In this document: piece by piece, positions 28,607 to 36,814 of the stretch
How the letters are laid out: the number at the start of each line of letters is the position of its first letter
Numbering within the stretch: position 1 is the first letter of the stretch
Assembly (NCBI GenBank): GCA_036231565.1
Contig: JAZAHA010000017.1
Coordinates: 5,415-69,414 of the forward strand
DNA: 64,000 nucleotides
Source of the DNA: Maricaulis sp036231565
GTDB taxonomy: Bacteria; Pseudomonadota; Alphaproteobacteria; Caulobacterales; Maricaulaceae
Reading direction: 5' to 3'
The notes under the pieces: model-generated
Database searches by the model: none
Seen by the model: only the letters and a program-made list of their open reading frames with translations
Told to the model about the DNA's origin: nothing
Translations under genes and position numbers: made by a program

Positions 28607-29404
28607 ATGGGTGCCCTTTCTCCTCTCCTGACCGTGATGACCGAAGTGGCCGCCCGCGCCGGGCGGTCCCTGAATCGCGACTTCCGTGATGTCGAGCACC
28701 TGCAGGTATCCCGCAAGGGCCCGGCCGACTTCGTTTCGGTGGCGGACAAGAAGGCCGAGGACATCATCTATGACCGTCTGACCCAGGCTCGCCCGGGCTA
28801 CGGTTTTCTGATGGAAGAGCGCGGCGTGGTCGAGGGCACCGACCGGTCCCACCGCTGGATCGTCGATCCGCTGGACGGGACGCTCAACTTCCTGCACGGC
28901 ATGCCGCACTTTGCCGTTTCGATCGCGCTGGAGCGCGAGGGCGAGCTGGTCGCCGGCGTGATTTACAATCCCGCCACCGACGAGATGTTCCACGCCGAGA
29001 AGGGCCGCGGTGCCTGGCTGGCGGACCGCCGTCTGCGCGTAGCCAATCGCAAGCATTTCGACGAAGCGGTGATCGCCACCGGCATGCCCTTCATGGGCAA
29101 GACCGGTCATGCCCGCTTCCTCAAGGAATTGCACCAGATCATGCCCTACACGGCGGGAATCCGCCGCATGGGCTCCGCGGCGCTCGATCTCGCCTGGGTC
29201 GCGGCCGGCCGCTATGACGGTTTCTGGGAACGCAATCTGAAACCCTGGGATATCGCAGCCGGTATCGTGCTGGTGAAAGAGGCCGGCGGTTTCGTGGCCG
29301 AGGCCGATGGTGGCGAGGACATCCTGCGTACCGGCAATATCGCTGCCGGCAACGAGGACATGCTCGCCGAACTCGCCGCACGCCTGAAGAAGGCGTCGGC
29401 CTAG
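28607..29404 (+). CDS. suhB: Inositol monophosphatase family protein
   Basis: A 265-residue phosphatase. It has metal-binding motifs EERG (about 68-71) and WIVDPLDGTLNFLHG (about 83-97), with C-terminal NLKPWDIAAG (about 208-217). These define the IMPase/SuhB family, which hydrolyses inositol-1-phosphate; SuhB homologues also affect rRNA transcription. It follows efp by six bases. Its end abuts structured repeat B, and it is convergent with azoR. Confidence 0.92.
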   Translation: MGALSPLLTVMTEVAARAGRSLNRDFRDVEHLQVSRKGPADFVSVADKKAEDIIYDRLTQARPGYGFLMEERGVVEGTDRSHRWIVDPLDGTLNFLHGMPHFAVSIALEREGELVAGVIYNPATDEMFHAEKGRGAWLADRRLRVANRKHFDEAVIATGMPFMGKTGHARFLKELHQIMPYTAGIRRMGSAALDLAWVAAGRYDGFWERNLKPWDIAAGIVLVKEAGGFVAEADGGEDILRTGNIAAGNEDMLAELAARLKKASA

Positions 29405-29455
29405 CGCGGGATCGTTCCCTGAGGAACCGGTTCTGCTCCAGGCTCTTGAATGGTC

Positions 29456-29500
29456 GCGTGGTCGAACCGGTGAACCGGTACCCACTTCACCTGATCAGGC
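29456..29500 (-). repeat. Structured intergenic repeat, copy B
   Basis: On the minus strand, GATCAGGTGAAGTGGGTACC followed by GGTTCACCGGTTCGACCACG matches copy A closely. The inner hairpin AACCGG/CCGGTT is retained (29465-29470 with 29475-29479 and beyond). The outer stem is weakened at two positions: GCCTGATC against GACCACGC. It fills the gap between the convergent ends of suhB and azoR. Confidence 0.65.
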
Positions 29501-29501
29501 T

Positions 29502-30110
29502 TCAGGCTGCCAGCGTCTCGATCCGTGCGTGCGCGGCTTCGAGCTTCTCGGCTTCCGCAAACATCAGCTGCCCGGCGTCGATGATCTCGACATCGGTAAT
29601 GCCGATGAATTTCAGCACATGCCTCATGTAGTCCGTGGCGAAGTCGGTCTCGCTGCCGGCCGCAACGCCGCCGGAGACATAGACCAGGATGGCGCGCTTG
29701 CCGGTCAGCAGGCCTTCCGGGCCGGCTTCGGTATAGCGGAAGGTTTCCCGGGCCCGGGCGACCAGGTCGATCCAGGCTTTCAGTGAGGCCGGAATGGTGA
29801 AGTTGTAGATCGGCACGGTAATGACGAGCGTGTCGGCCGCACGCAGTTCCGAAACCAGCCGGTCGGAGAAGGCCAGTGCCGCCTTCTGGTCGTCCGAGCG
29901 CTGGGCCGGATCGGTGAAGTTCGCGCCGATCCAGGTCTCGTCGACGAGGCGCATCGATCCGTCCGCAAGATCGCGGACCGTGATCCGTGTGTCCGGGCGC
30001 CCTGCCGTCAGGCGATCAATCACGCGATCGGCCAGGCGGCGGCTGTGCGAGCCCTCCCGGCGCATACTGGCATCGACGCGGAGGATGTGGCGGGGCGAGG
30101 TATCGGTCAT
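29502..30110 (-). CDS. azoR: FMN-dependent NADH-azoreductase
   Basis: A 202-residue flavodoxin-fold quinone/azo reductase. The N-terminal flavin-binding strand and loop HILRVDASMRREGSHSRRLA, the mid motif VPIYNFTIPASLKAWID (about 100-116) and SGGVAAG are the AzoR/AcpD pattern. It transfers electrons from NADH to quinones or azo compounds in the cytosol, often as protection from electrophiles. An array of GGAATT-type half-sites lies 84-138 bases upstream. Confidence 0.93.
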   Translation of the reverse strand: MTDTSPRHILRVDASMRREGSHSRRLADRVIDRLTAGRPDTRITVRDLADGSMRLVDETWIGANFTDPAQRSDDQKAALAFSDRLVSELRAADTLVITVPIYNFTIPASLKAWIDLVARARETFRYTEAGPEGLLTGKRAILVYVSGGVAAGSETDFATDYMRHVLKFIGITDVEIIDAGQLMFAEAEKLEAAHARIETLAA

Positions 30111-30193
30111 CGGAAGACTCCATCGGCTTGTCAGGACCGGCGGCGGGTCTGCCGCGCGACGACCGACAGTTAGGTTCCCTCCCGTCCGGATTT

Positions 30194-30232
30194 AATTCGC
30201 CTTTTGGAATTCCATTAATTCCGATCTGGAAT
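30194..30232. promoter_or_regulatory. Phased array of AATTC/GGAATT half-sites between azoR and motA-like gene
   Basis: Four half-sites, AATTC (30194), GGAATT (30206), AATTCC (30217) and GGAAT (30228), alternate in orientation. They are spaced 11-12 bases apart, about one DNA turn. This looks like an operator for a protein bound along one DNA face. It could serve either divergent gene; azoR genes are often controlled by electrophile-sensing regulators. Confidence 0.4.
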
Positions 30233-30341
30233 AAGGTGTCGCGAGACGCCCGCGTACCCCGCGGCAGGCAGGCTTTGACCTCGCCTCCAAAATGTCCCAA
30301 TCCGGGGTAAGGAAGGGCTGGAGCTGATACGAGGGGAAGGC

Positions 30342-31334
30342 ATGCCTGTTCTCGACCGGAACGATCGCACGCATTCCGCACCGGCGGTGCGCTTTACCGG
30401 ACCCTGGCGCTATATCGTCTGGATGGCGCTGTTCACGGCTGCGGTTGCCGCCATCGCCCTGTTCCTGATCGAGCCGCTGGGAGCGGCATTCCGGGCCAAT
30501 CCGGCGATCAATGGCCTGATCCTCGCGGTGCTCGTCATCGGCGTCATCTACACGTTCGCCCAGGCGCTGGGGATCGGGCCGGCGGCGCGCTGGCTTGTGC
30601 GCTTCCGCTCATCGGAAGACCCCGCCAGCCTGCCGCGGCCGCCCGCGCTCATCGCGCCGATGGCCTCAATGATCGGGCAGGCCGATGGCCGGGTCTCGCT
30701 GTCGGCCGGCTCGGTACGCACCGTGCTCGACTCCGTCGGCGCCCGCATGTCGGAGGCCGGCGCCTTCACTCGCTATTTCGGCCGCCTGCTGATCTTTCTC
30801 GGCCTGCTCGGCACGTTCTGGGGCCTCCTGCAGGTCGTCTCGGATGTCGGCGAAGCTGTACGCGCCGTGACGGAGAGCTCGACGGGCGCGGAAGCCGACG
30901 TGCTGCGTCTGATGTCGGCCATCGAAGACCCGATCCAGGGCATGGGTACGGCGTTCGCCTCCTCCCTGTTCGGTCTGGCCGGCTCGCTGGTGATCGGCTT
31001 TCTCGATCTGCAGGCCAGCCGCGCGCAGAACCGCTTCTATAACGAGATCGAGGAATGGCTGTCCTCCATCTCCCGACTGGCGGCAGCCGGTCCGGCCGCG
31101 GCGGGCGATGGGGAGGTCTCCTCGGCCTATGTCGGCGCCCTTCTGGAGCAGACGGCTGAAACCCTCGACCGGCTGGCGCACACGCTGGAGCGCCATACCC
31201 GCCAGCTCGACACCACGCTGCAGCGCTTTGCCGAAGACAGCCGGGCATCGAACGAGGAGGGGGTGCGTGCCCTGCGCGACGAGCTGCGGGTCTTCATCCG
31301 TGCCCTGCAATCGCGGGAGCGGGGAGGGGAATAA
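30342..31334 (+). CDS. MotA/TolQ/ExbB-like proton channel protein
   Basis: A 330-residue protein. Two N-terminal helices (about 24-45 and 52-75) precede a MotA/TolQ domain with RLLIFLGLLGTFWGLLQVV (about 146-164) and GMGTAFASSLFGLAGSLVIG (about 203-222). These carry the small-residue channel helices of this family. The last 80 residues are a coiled coil (ETLDRLAHTLERHTRQLDTT). The OmpA-domain partner starts three bases after its stop. No flagellar gene is nearby, so the pair probably drives an envelope function using proton flow. Confidence 0.85.
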   Translation: MPVLDRNDRTHSAPAVRFTGPWRYIVWMALFTAAVAAIALFLIEPLGAAFRANPAINGLILAVLVIGVIYTFAQALGIGPAARWLVRFRSSEDPASLPRPPALIAPMASMIGQADGRVSLSAGSVRTVLDSVGARMSEAGAFTRYFGRLLIFLGLLGTFWGLLQVVSDVGEAVRAVTESSTGAEADVLRLMSAIEDPIQGMGTAFASSLFGLAGSLVIGFLDLQASRAQNRFYNEIEEWLSSISRLAAAGPAAAGDGEVSSAYVGALLEQTAETLDRLAHTLERHTRQLDTTLQRFAEDSRASNEEGVRALRDELRVFIRALQSRERGGE

Positions 31335-31337
31335 GCC

Positions 31338-32327
31338 ATGGCTTCGCCCCGGTTTGCGCGTTTCCAGGAAGCCGATAACGGCGATCACTGGCCCGGCTTC
31401 GTCGATGCGCTGGCGACATTGCTGCTGGTCATCGTCTTCCTGCTGTCGATCTTTGTTGCCGGCCAGTTCGCGCTGTCGCGCGCGCTGACCAGCCGGGACG
31501 ACCAGCTGGCCGATCTCAATGCCCGCCTGTCCCAGCTCGCCGACGAGCTCAATCTGGCCCGCGACGAAAACGCGGCGCTGGAAGTGCGCATTACCGGTCT
31601 GCGCGAAGAGCGCGATGCTCTCGAAGACGCGCTGACCCTGGCGACGGGCCGGGTGGAAAGCCTGCAATCCGATCTCGCTGCAGAAGAGGAAATGTCCGAG
31701 GAGAGCCGCCGTGCCCTCGCCCTGCTGAACCAGCAGATGCAGGTGCTGCGTGACCAGATCGCCTCGCTCAATGCCGCCCTGGAAGCCTCGGAACGACGCG
31801 CCGAGGAAGCCGAGGCCCAGGTGATCAATCTGGGTGAGCGGCTCAACGCCGCCCTTGCCGAGCGCGCGGCCGAACTGGCCGTCTACCGCTCCGATTTCTT
31901 TGGCCGGCTGCGCGAAATCCTCGGCAATCGTACCGGCGTCCGCATCGTCGGCGACCGTTTCGTGTTCGAGACCGATGTGCTCTTCCCCTCCGGCTCGGCG
32001 GCGCTGTCGAGCGAGGGACGCGAGAGCCTGCGGCCTATCGCCGATGCCATCATCCAGCTGACCGACGAGATCCCGAACGATATCGAATGGGTGATCCGCA
32101 TTGACGGGCATACCGATCCGGTGCCGATCCGTACGACCTATCCGTCGAACTGGCACCTCTCGGCGGCGCGCGCGATCTCGGTCGTGCAATGGTTCGAGGA
32201 TCTCGGCGTGCCGTCCGAGCGGCTGGTTGCTGCCGGCTTCGGCGAGAACCATCCGATCGCGCAGGGCCGCTCGGCCGAGGCCAATGCCCGTAACCGCCGC
32301 ATCGAGCTGAAACTCACCTCGCGCTAG
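31338..32327 (+). CDS. MotB-like OmpA-family peptidoglycan-binding protein
   Basis: A 329-residue protein with one N-terminal helix (FVDALATLLLVIVFLLSIFV, about 17-36). A long coiled coil (about 50-185) and an OmpA/MotB peptidoglycan-binding domain (about 205-328) follow. The latter shows DVLFPSGSAALSSEG, RIDGHTDPVPI and a closing NARNRRIELKL. The aspartate at the head of the helix (VDALATLLL) is in the position of the MotB proton-binding aspartate. It is the stator-like partner of the preceding channel protein and is convergent with ccdB. Confidence 0.87.
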   Translation: MASPRFARFQEADNGDHWPGFVDALATLLLVIVFLLSIFVAGQFALSRALTSRDDQLADLNARLSQLADELNLARDENAALEVRITGLREERDALEDALTLATGRVESLQSDLAAEEEMSEESRRALALLNQQMQVLRDQIASLNAALEASERRAEEAEAQVINLGERLNAALAERAAELAVYRSDFFGRLREILGNRTGVRIVGDRFVFETDVLFPSGSAALSSEGRESLRPIADAIIQLTDEIPNDIEWVIRIDGHTDPVPIRTTYPSNWHLSAARAISVVQWFEDLGVPSERLVAAGFGENHPIAQGRSAEANARNRRIELKLTSR

Positions 32328-32338
32328 GTGATGCGGGA

Positions 32339-32647
32339 TCAATAGCCCTGAAACAGGAAGTCCATCGCAGCGGTGATCGTGTCGCGGTGTTCTGCTTCGA
32401 TATTCGTGATCGGGCGTCCCAGAAGCCGGTTCGGCACCATCGCGATATCGGTTGTCACGAGCAGATAGTTTTCGCCCTCGATGTCGAGCACAGGCATCAG
32501 CTTGTAGACCGCTTCTCCCGCTGATGGGACAAACGGGCGAAGCGGGATCACGACGCGGCTGTCGAGATCGCTCAGAACATCCGATTGGACGTCCACGGCG
32601 AGCCGGGCCGGCAGGCCGGTCGGCCGATAGACATCGAAGCGCGCCAC
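32339..32647 (-). CDS. ccdB: CcdB-family toxin
   Basis: A 102-residue protein starting at GTG 32647, which directly follows the ccdA stop. The N-terminus MARFDVYRPTG, the phrase RVVIPLRPF and the closing AAMDFLFQGY match CcdB, which poisons DNA gyrase subunit A. The length equals that of the family (about 101). The usual terminal tryptophan before GY/GI is replaced by F-Q, so activity is not assured. It forms a chromosomal toxin-antitoxin pair with ccdA. Confidence 0.88.
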   Translation of the reverse strand: MARFDVYRPTGLPARLAVDVQSDVLSDLDSRVVIPLRPFVPSAGEAVYKLMPVLDIEGENYLLVTTDIAMVPNRLLGRPITNIEAEHRDTITAAMDFLFQGY

Positions 32648-32902
32648 CTATTCGTCCCGGGGCTCGGCCCACCATGGTGTGCCCAGCAAGGGGCCTTCCC
32701 GCTCGATGCGGCGATTATGTGCCTCGATCGCCTCGCGGTTTTCCTCGCGCCAGCGGCGGCCCTTTTCCTCGCGGACGGCCGCCTCGATACCGGCTTCTGC
32801 CGCGCGAGACGTATTCAGGCCCAGCGCGCGTGCTTCAGCCATGATGTCTTCGCGCACGGTCAGATTGACGCGTTTGCGGGGTGCGGGTTGCTCATACTTC
32901 AT
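32648..32902 (-). CDS. ccdA: CcdA-family antitoxin
   Basis: An 84-residue antitoxin from ATG 32902. A start at ATG 32932 is possible but would lie inside the predicted promoter. The N-terminal ribbon-helix-helix (KRVNLTVREDIMAEARALGL) is the operator-binding domain, and the C-terminal half is the toxin-binding tail ending TPWWAEPRDE. It binds and neutralises CcdB and represses the operon. The stop and the toxin GTG are directly adjacent, so synthesis is coupled. Confidence 0.88.
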   Translation of the reverse strand: MKYEQPAPRKRVNLTVREDIMAEARALGLNTSRAAEAGIEAAVREEKGRRWREENREAIEAHNRRIEREGPLLGTPWWAEPRDE

Positions 32903-32930
32903 CGCGAACCAGTCCTGATGGGCCGGCTTC

Positions 32931-32959
32931 ATGGTGTGTATGGGTGATGTGTATGTCAA
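32931..32959 (-). promoter_or_regulatory. ccdAB promoter/operator candidate
   Basis: On the minus strand a perfect -35 TTGACA (32954-32959) is followed after 17 bases by CACCAT, a weak -10. Between them are two direct repeats of CATACAC with a 13-base period, suitable for a ribbon-helix-helix autorepressor such as CcdA. The next ATG downstream is then 32902. Confidence 0.45.
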
Positions 32960-32981
32960 TGCGCACGGCCGGGCGCGCGCG

Positions 32982-33428
32982 TCAGCCGGCAGTCTTGCGC
33001 ATATGCAGGATCGGATAGGGCCGTCCGGCATCGTCCAGTGGCGACCGGTCGAACTGTTCGAAGCCGAGGCGCTCGTAGAAACCGACCGCTTGCGGATTCT
33101 GCTCGTTCACGTCGACGGTCAGCGGCAGGCCGGCCGTTTTCCGGGCATGATCCATGAGGGCGGTTCCCAGGCCGGTACCGCGCTGGTCCGGCGCGATGAA
33201 GAGCGAATCGACGTGGCTGCCGGTCATGCCCATGAAGCCGAGCGGCCGGTCGGTCGTATCCACGGCCACCCATAGCGACGCGTTGGGAATATAATGTTCC
33301 GCGACGAGCGTCTCGATTTCATGGAAATCGGTCTCGCTGAGAAAGTCGTGCGTTGCTTTCACGGCGGAGCGCCAGATTCCGGTCAGGGCCTCGATATCGG
33401 CCGCAGCCGACCGGCGGATTGCGGGCAT
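32982..33428 (-). CDS. GNAT family N-acetyltransferase
   Basis: A 148-residue acetyltransferase of the GNAT fold. Acetyl-CoA motif A is SLFIAPDQRGTGLGTALM (about 74-91), and motif B is VNEQNPQAVGFYERLGFE (about 107-124). The substrate is unknown; related YjaB-like proteins have a similar length and layout. It lies between ccdA and an esterase gene, all on the minus strand, with 79 bases to the former. Confidence 0.9.
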   Translation of the reverse strand: MPAIRRSAAADIEALTGIWRSAVKATHDFLSETDFHEIETLVAEHYIPNASLWVAVDTTDRPLGFMGMTGSHVDSLFIAPDQRGTGLGTALMDHARKTAGLPLTVDVNEQNPQAVGFYERLGFEQFDRSPLDDAGRPYPILHMRKTAG

Positions 33429-33479
33429 GGTCTGTCTTCCGGTGTTGTTCGCGGGTGTCGGGGTGGAGCCGTCCGGCCG

Positions 33480-34397
33480 CTACTCACTCGCCTCGTCAGA
33501 CTCGGCCTCCGGCTGTCCGCCTTCGATCAGATACCAAGGGACTTCGCCGTAGTCATAGGGCGGGCGGGCGTAGAGCCAGCGCAGGGCATCGAGCGCAGCG
33601 CCGTGATAGATCGTCGAATGGGTCTCGGTTTCGCGGCGATCGACATAGCGGTAATCCGGCGCGCCTTCGACCGCGTCCAGGGCTGCGAGAAGCTTGTCGA
33701 GCCCGGCCTGCATCGTACCGCCCTCATCGCCCATCGTCAGATAGACACGTGTGTCCGAATGGTCGGCGGCGGCAAGGCGTTCGGTGGCCCGCTCGCCCAC
33801 GGCCTGATCGTCCCACCACAGGCTGGGCGAGACCGAGATATAGTCGTCAAACAGGTCCGGCTGTTCGAGCAGGGTGTCGACGATGAACAGACCGGCGAGG
33901 CTTTCCCCGATCACGGCGCGGCGCTCGCCGACGCGATAGTTCGCCTCGATGAAGGGAATGACGTCCTGCGCGATATAGGCCCGGAATGTCTCTGCCCCGC
34001 CGGAGGTCTCGAACTGGGTACGATAGCGCGCGTCAGCGGGCGCGGGTGTGAGCTCGTGGAGGCGCTCAGTGGTTTCGATGCCGACCACGATGAGCGGTTC
34101 GAACTGCCAGGAGATCACGCCAAGCTGGGCGAGACCGGCGATGTGGGGGAAGTCCTGCTCCACCCCGCCATCGATCAGGTAGAGCACGGTGTAGGGCGTT
34201 TCGGCCGTGTCGTGCTGTGGCGGCAGCCAGACATTCACGGTCCGTGTCTCGCCGAGAACGGAAGACGATATCTTGTGGGACGTGCCGAAATGGATGGGCG
34301 TTGCGCCATTGCTGTCGCCGCCGGCGGCGACGCCCGGGGCCGCAATGGGTGCCGTTGCGGCGACCAGCAGGGCGAGGCCGCAGATCAGATTTTTCAA
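33480..34397 (-). CDS. Secreted esterase, enterochelin-esterase-like alpha/beta hydrolase
   Basis: A 305-residue protein starting at TTG 34397, with GGGAG six bases before it. A signal peptide (about 1-25) precedes the putative-esterase fold: VNVWLPPQ, VLYLIDGG, nucleophile elbow GESLAG (about 164-169), and a late histidine in ETHSTIYHG. It probably hydrolyses an ester in the periplasm; the substrate cannot be read. The C-terminal tail is acidic (PEAESDEASE). Confidence 0.85.
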   Translation of the reverse strand: MKNLICGLALLVAATAPIAAPGVAAGGDSNGATPIHFGTSHKISSSVLGETRTVNVWLPPQHDTAETPYTVLYLIDGGVEQDFPHIAGLAQLGVISWQFEPLIVVGIETTERLHELTPAPADARYRTQFETSGGAETFRAYIAQDVIPFIEANYRVGERRAVIGESLAGLFIVDTLLEQPDLFDDYISVSPSLWWDDQAVGERATERLAAADHSDTRVYLTMGDEGGTMQAGLDKLLAALDAVEGAPDYRYVDRRETETHSTIYHGAALDALRWLYARPPYDYGEVPWYLIEGGQPEAESDEASE

Positions 34398-34600
34398 GAT
34401 CTTCTCCCCTCATGACGGTTTGCGCGAGGATCACGTCAATCGGCCGCACAGGCAAGCCTGAAGGCCCTGTCCCTGCAACACATGGCGGTGGTTGCCCTGG
34501 CGCTGCCCTTCCTGTATAGACCCGCGCTCCTGAGTTTATATGAGCTGCGTGCCCGGCAACGTAATCGGGTGGCGCGGCGGATCAAAAGAAAGCCGGACCG

Positions 34601-34819
34601 ATGAAAAAGGATACCCATCCCGAGTACCACCTCATCACTGTAAAGATGACGGACGGTACCGAGTTCCAGACGAAGTCGACCTGGGGCAAGGAAGGCGACG
34701 TGCTCACCCTGGACATCGATCCGACGTCCCACCCGGCCTGGACCGGCGGCAATCAGCAGCTGATGGACCGCGGCGGCCGTGTTTCGCGCTTCAAGGACAA
34801 GTTCAAGGGCTTCGTGTAA
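34601..34819 (+). CDS. rpmE: 50S ribosomal protein L31
   Basis: A 72-residue L31. It shows the N-terminal MKKDTHPEYH, the centre DIDPTSHPAWTGGNQQ and the closing RVSRFKDKFKG. The four zinc cysteines of the C+ type are absent, so this is the zinc-independent form common in alphaproteobacteria. It has a perfect terminator 25 bases downstream. Confidence 0.97.
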   Translation: MKKDTHPEYHLITVKMTDGTEFQTKSTWGKEGDVLTLDIDPTSHPAWTGGNQQLMDRGGRVSRFKDKFKGFV

Positions 34820-34844
34820 GCCGTCCTTCGAAAACGCCAAGAGA

Positions 34845-34878
34845 AAAGGCGCGCTCCGCAAAGGAGCGCGCCTTTTTC
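34845..34878 (+). terminator. Rho-independent terminator after rpmE
   Basis: The 13-base perfect stem AAAGGCGCGCTCC/GGAGCGCGCCTTT has a GCAAA loop followed by TT. The A-run on the left also allows use by the convergent rcdA gene. Confidence 0.95.
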
Positions 34879-34907
34879 TTTGTCTGCGGGCATGGATGAA
34901 TGTGGCG

Positions 34908-35432
34908 TTACCGGTCGCCGAAGGCGCCGCGCAGCATGGCCATCTGATCGGCAACCGGATTGGTGTCGATTTCCAGCGGCCCGTCGACATAGAGATTGTC
35001 GTCGATGCGCTTGAGGCGGTCATAGAGAGAGCGCGAACGGCGCACGAGATCCATCAGCACAGCCGGCGCCGTTTCGCCCTCCGGCCACAGCCCGTCGGTC
35101 GGACGATCGCGGGACAGGCGATACTTGCCGTCTGTGGCATCCTGCGCCGACATCTCGCCCTCGGACACGGCCCGCTGGGCCAGCAGCCAGGACGCAGCCT
35201 GCATCAGGCGCGTGGTCAGTTTCATGCTCTCGGTGGCGTAGGACAGGGCGCCGGCGCGGTCGAGCGACTTGGAGTCGTCCCGCCCCGGTCCGTCCAGATA
35301 GGCTGCCGTCTCCTCGACCAGGTCCATGCCTTCCCGGAAGAGTTTCTGGAACATCTCCGAATTGGCAAAGTCCTGGGCCCGGGCGGCCGGCGCACCGCCG
35401 GCGGGAAAGAGGTTCGGCGTATTGTCAGTCAT
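34908..35432 (-). CDS. rcdA: DUF1465 family protein, RcdA-like cell-cycle adaptor
   Basis: A 174-residue protein from ATG 35432. The conserved block FREGMDLVEETAAYLDGPGR and then LTTRLMQAASWLLAQRAV matches the DUF1465 family, to which Caulobacter RcdA belongs. RcdA is a helical adaptor that helps deliver CtrA and other substrates to the ClpXP protease at the cell pole. DUF1192 and a quinone oxidoreductase are its neighbours, an arrangement common in the class. The RcdA identity is from memory of the family and not from a search. Confidence 0.78.
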   Translation of the reverse strand: MTDNTPNLFPAGGAPAARAQDFANSEMFQKLFREGMDLVEETAAYLDGPGRDDSKSLDRAGALSYATESMKLTTRLMQAASWLLAQRAVSEGEMSAQDATDGKYRLSRDRPTDGLWPEGETAPAVLMDLVRRSRSLYDRLKRIDDNLYVDGPLEIDTNPVADQMAMLRGAFGDR

Positions 35433-35509
35433 CACGTGTCCAGTTTCGGTCCGCAAACATCTGGTCCGATTCGTAGCAAGGCTCGGGCCAATCTGCCGGA
35501 AACTGTTGA

Positions 35510-35707
35510 TCAAAACTTAAACACGGCGTCCGCAGCGCTGCGTCCGGCCTGTTTCTTGTCCGTGATGTCGTCGATGCGGCGCAGCTCGGCCTCGAGCAGG
35601 GCGCGGCGCTCGGCAAGATCTTCCAGGGAAAGGGCACTGAGATCCTCGCCGGGGATGATGGCATTCTTCGCCCGGGCGCTTGCAGGCATATCGTCATCGT
35701 GAAACAT
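35510..35707 (-). CDS. DUF1192 family small protein
   Basis: A 65-residue acidic protein from ATG 35707. The conserved part LSALSLEDLAERRALLEAEL is followed by RRIDDITDKKQAGRSAADAVF. This matches DUF1192, a short coiled-coil family of unknown function. It begins 53 bases from the divergent quinone oxidoreductase and ends 77 bases before rcdA on the same strand, so it may be co-transcribed with rcdA. Confidence 0.82.
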   Translation of the reverse strand: MFHDDDMPASARAKNAIIPGEDLSALSLEDLAERRALLEAELRRIDDITDKKQAGRSAADAVFKF

Positions 35708-35760
35708 GGGGGCCTCCACACTGCGATGCGCGAGCATAGCGCGAAGCCGGATAAAGGCCC

Positions 35761-36759
35761 ATGACCCAGCCCACGCAAACTGCTGACACCACCCGTATCG
35801 TGATCGCTCGCGAGCCCGGCGGGCCGGATGCACTGGACGTGGTGACGCGCCCTGTCGCATCGCCCGGCCCCGGCCAGGTGCTGATCCGCAATACCGCCTG
35901 CGGCATCAACCGGCCGGACCAGATCGAGCGCCTCGGCTTCTACCCCGCACCGGCCGGCGCGCCTGAAGGGCTGGGCCTGGAAGTGTCCGGCCATGTCGCG
36001 GTGCTGGGTGCCGGCGTCGACGGGCTTGCCGTGGGCGATCCAGTCTGTGCGCTGGTCGCAGGGGGCGGCTATTCCGACTATGTCATCGCACCGGCCGGTT
36101 CGGTCCTGCCGGCGCCGCCGGGGATCAATCTCGCGGACGCCGCGGGACTGCCGGAGACGGTGCTGACGGTGTGGACGAATGTGTTCGAGATCGGGGCATT
36201 GTCGCCGGACGAGACATTGCTGGTTCATGGCGGGACGAGCGGGATAGGCACGACGGCCATCCAGATGGCCAAGGCCCATGGCGCGCGCGTGATCGCGACA
36301 GCCGGCACGGCCGAAAAAGTGGCGCTGTGCGAACGCCTGGGGGCCGATATCGCCATCAACTACCGCGAGGCCGACTTCGAGACCGTTGTGAAGGATGCCG
36401 GCGGGGCCGATGTCATTCTCGATATGGTCGGGGGTGACTATGTCCAGAAGAACATCAATTGCGCCAATGCCGGAGCGCGCATTGTCTCGATCGCCTTCCT
36501 GAATGGCAGCCGGGTCGAGCTTGATCTGATGCGGGTGATGCTGAAGCGGATCGTGCTGACGGGCTCGACCCTGCGGGCCCGGCCCGACGCCGAGAAGGCG
36601 CGTCTGGCGCGTGCGGTGCGCGAAACGGTGTGGCCCTGGGTTGCGGCCGGCCGCCTGGCGCCGGTGATCGACAGCCGGTTTGCGCTGGACGATGTGCGTG
36701 CTGCGCACGCGCGCCTGGATGGCGGCGAACATGCGGGGAAGATCCTGCTGATGTGCTGA
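35761..36759 (+). CDS. NAD(P)H-quinone oxidoreductase, zinc-independent MDR family
   Basis: A 332-residue medium-chain reductase. The N-terminal GroES-like part has NTACGINRPDQIER, and the nucleotide fold has LVHGGTSGIGTTAIQMAK (about 156-173). The structural and catalytic zinc ligands of alcohol dehydrogenases are missing, as in quinone oxidoreductases of the PIG3/QOR type. It probably reduces quinones with NADPH. It is divergent from DUF1192. A promoter with a short terminated leader follows before trcR. Confidence 0.9.
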   Translation: MTQPTQTADTTRIVIAREPGGPDALDVVTRPVASPGPGQVLIRNTACGINRPDQIERLGFYPAPAGAPEGLGLEVSGHVAVLGAGVDGLAVGDPVCALVAGGGYSDYVIAPAGSVLPAPPGINLADAAGLPETVLTVWTNVFEIGALSPDETLLVHGGTSGIGTTAIQMAKAHGARVIATAGTAEKVALCERLGADIAINYREADFETVVKDAGGADVILDMVGGDYVQKNINCANAGARIVSIAFLNGSRVELDLMRVMLKRIVLTGSTLRARPDAEKARLARAVRETVWPWVAAGRLAPVIDSRFALDDVRAAHARLDGGEHAGKILLMC

Positions 36760-36780
36760 CAATTGGCCGGGGCTGCCGCT

Positions 36781-36808
36781 TTGCAGCGGCGTCCGATTGC
36801 GGTATAAA
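36781..36808 (+). promoter_or_regulatory. Sigma-70-like promoter for the trcR leader
   Basis: -35 TTGCAG (36781-36786) and -10 TATAAA (36803-36808) are separated by 16 bases. The expected transcript start is near 36815. This is the best promoter match in the gap between the oxidoreductase and trcR. Confidence 0.6.
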
Positions 36809-36814
36809 ACCGCT

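Noticed and set aside
30342..32327. A Zorya-type defence system starting with the MotA/OmpA pair.
   Set aside because: ZorC, ZorD or ZorE-like genes are missing; the next genes are ccdB and ccdA on the other strand, and the MotA-like tail is much shorter than in ZorA.
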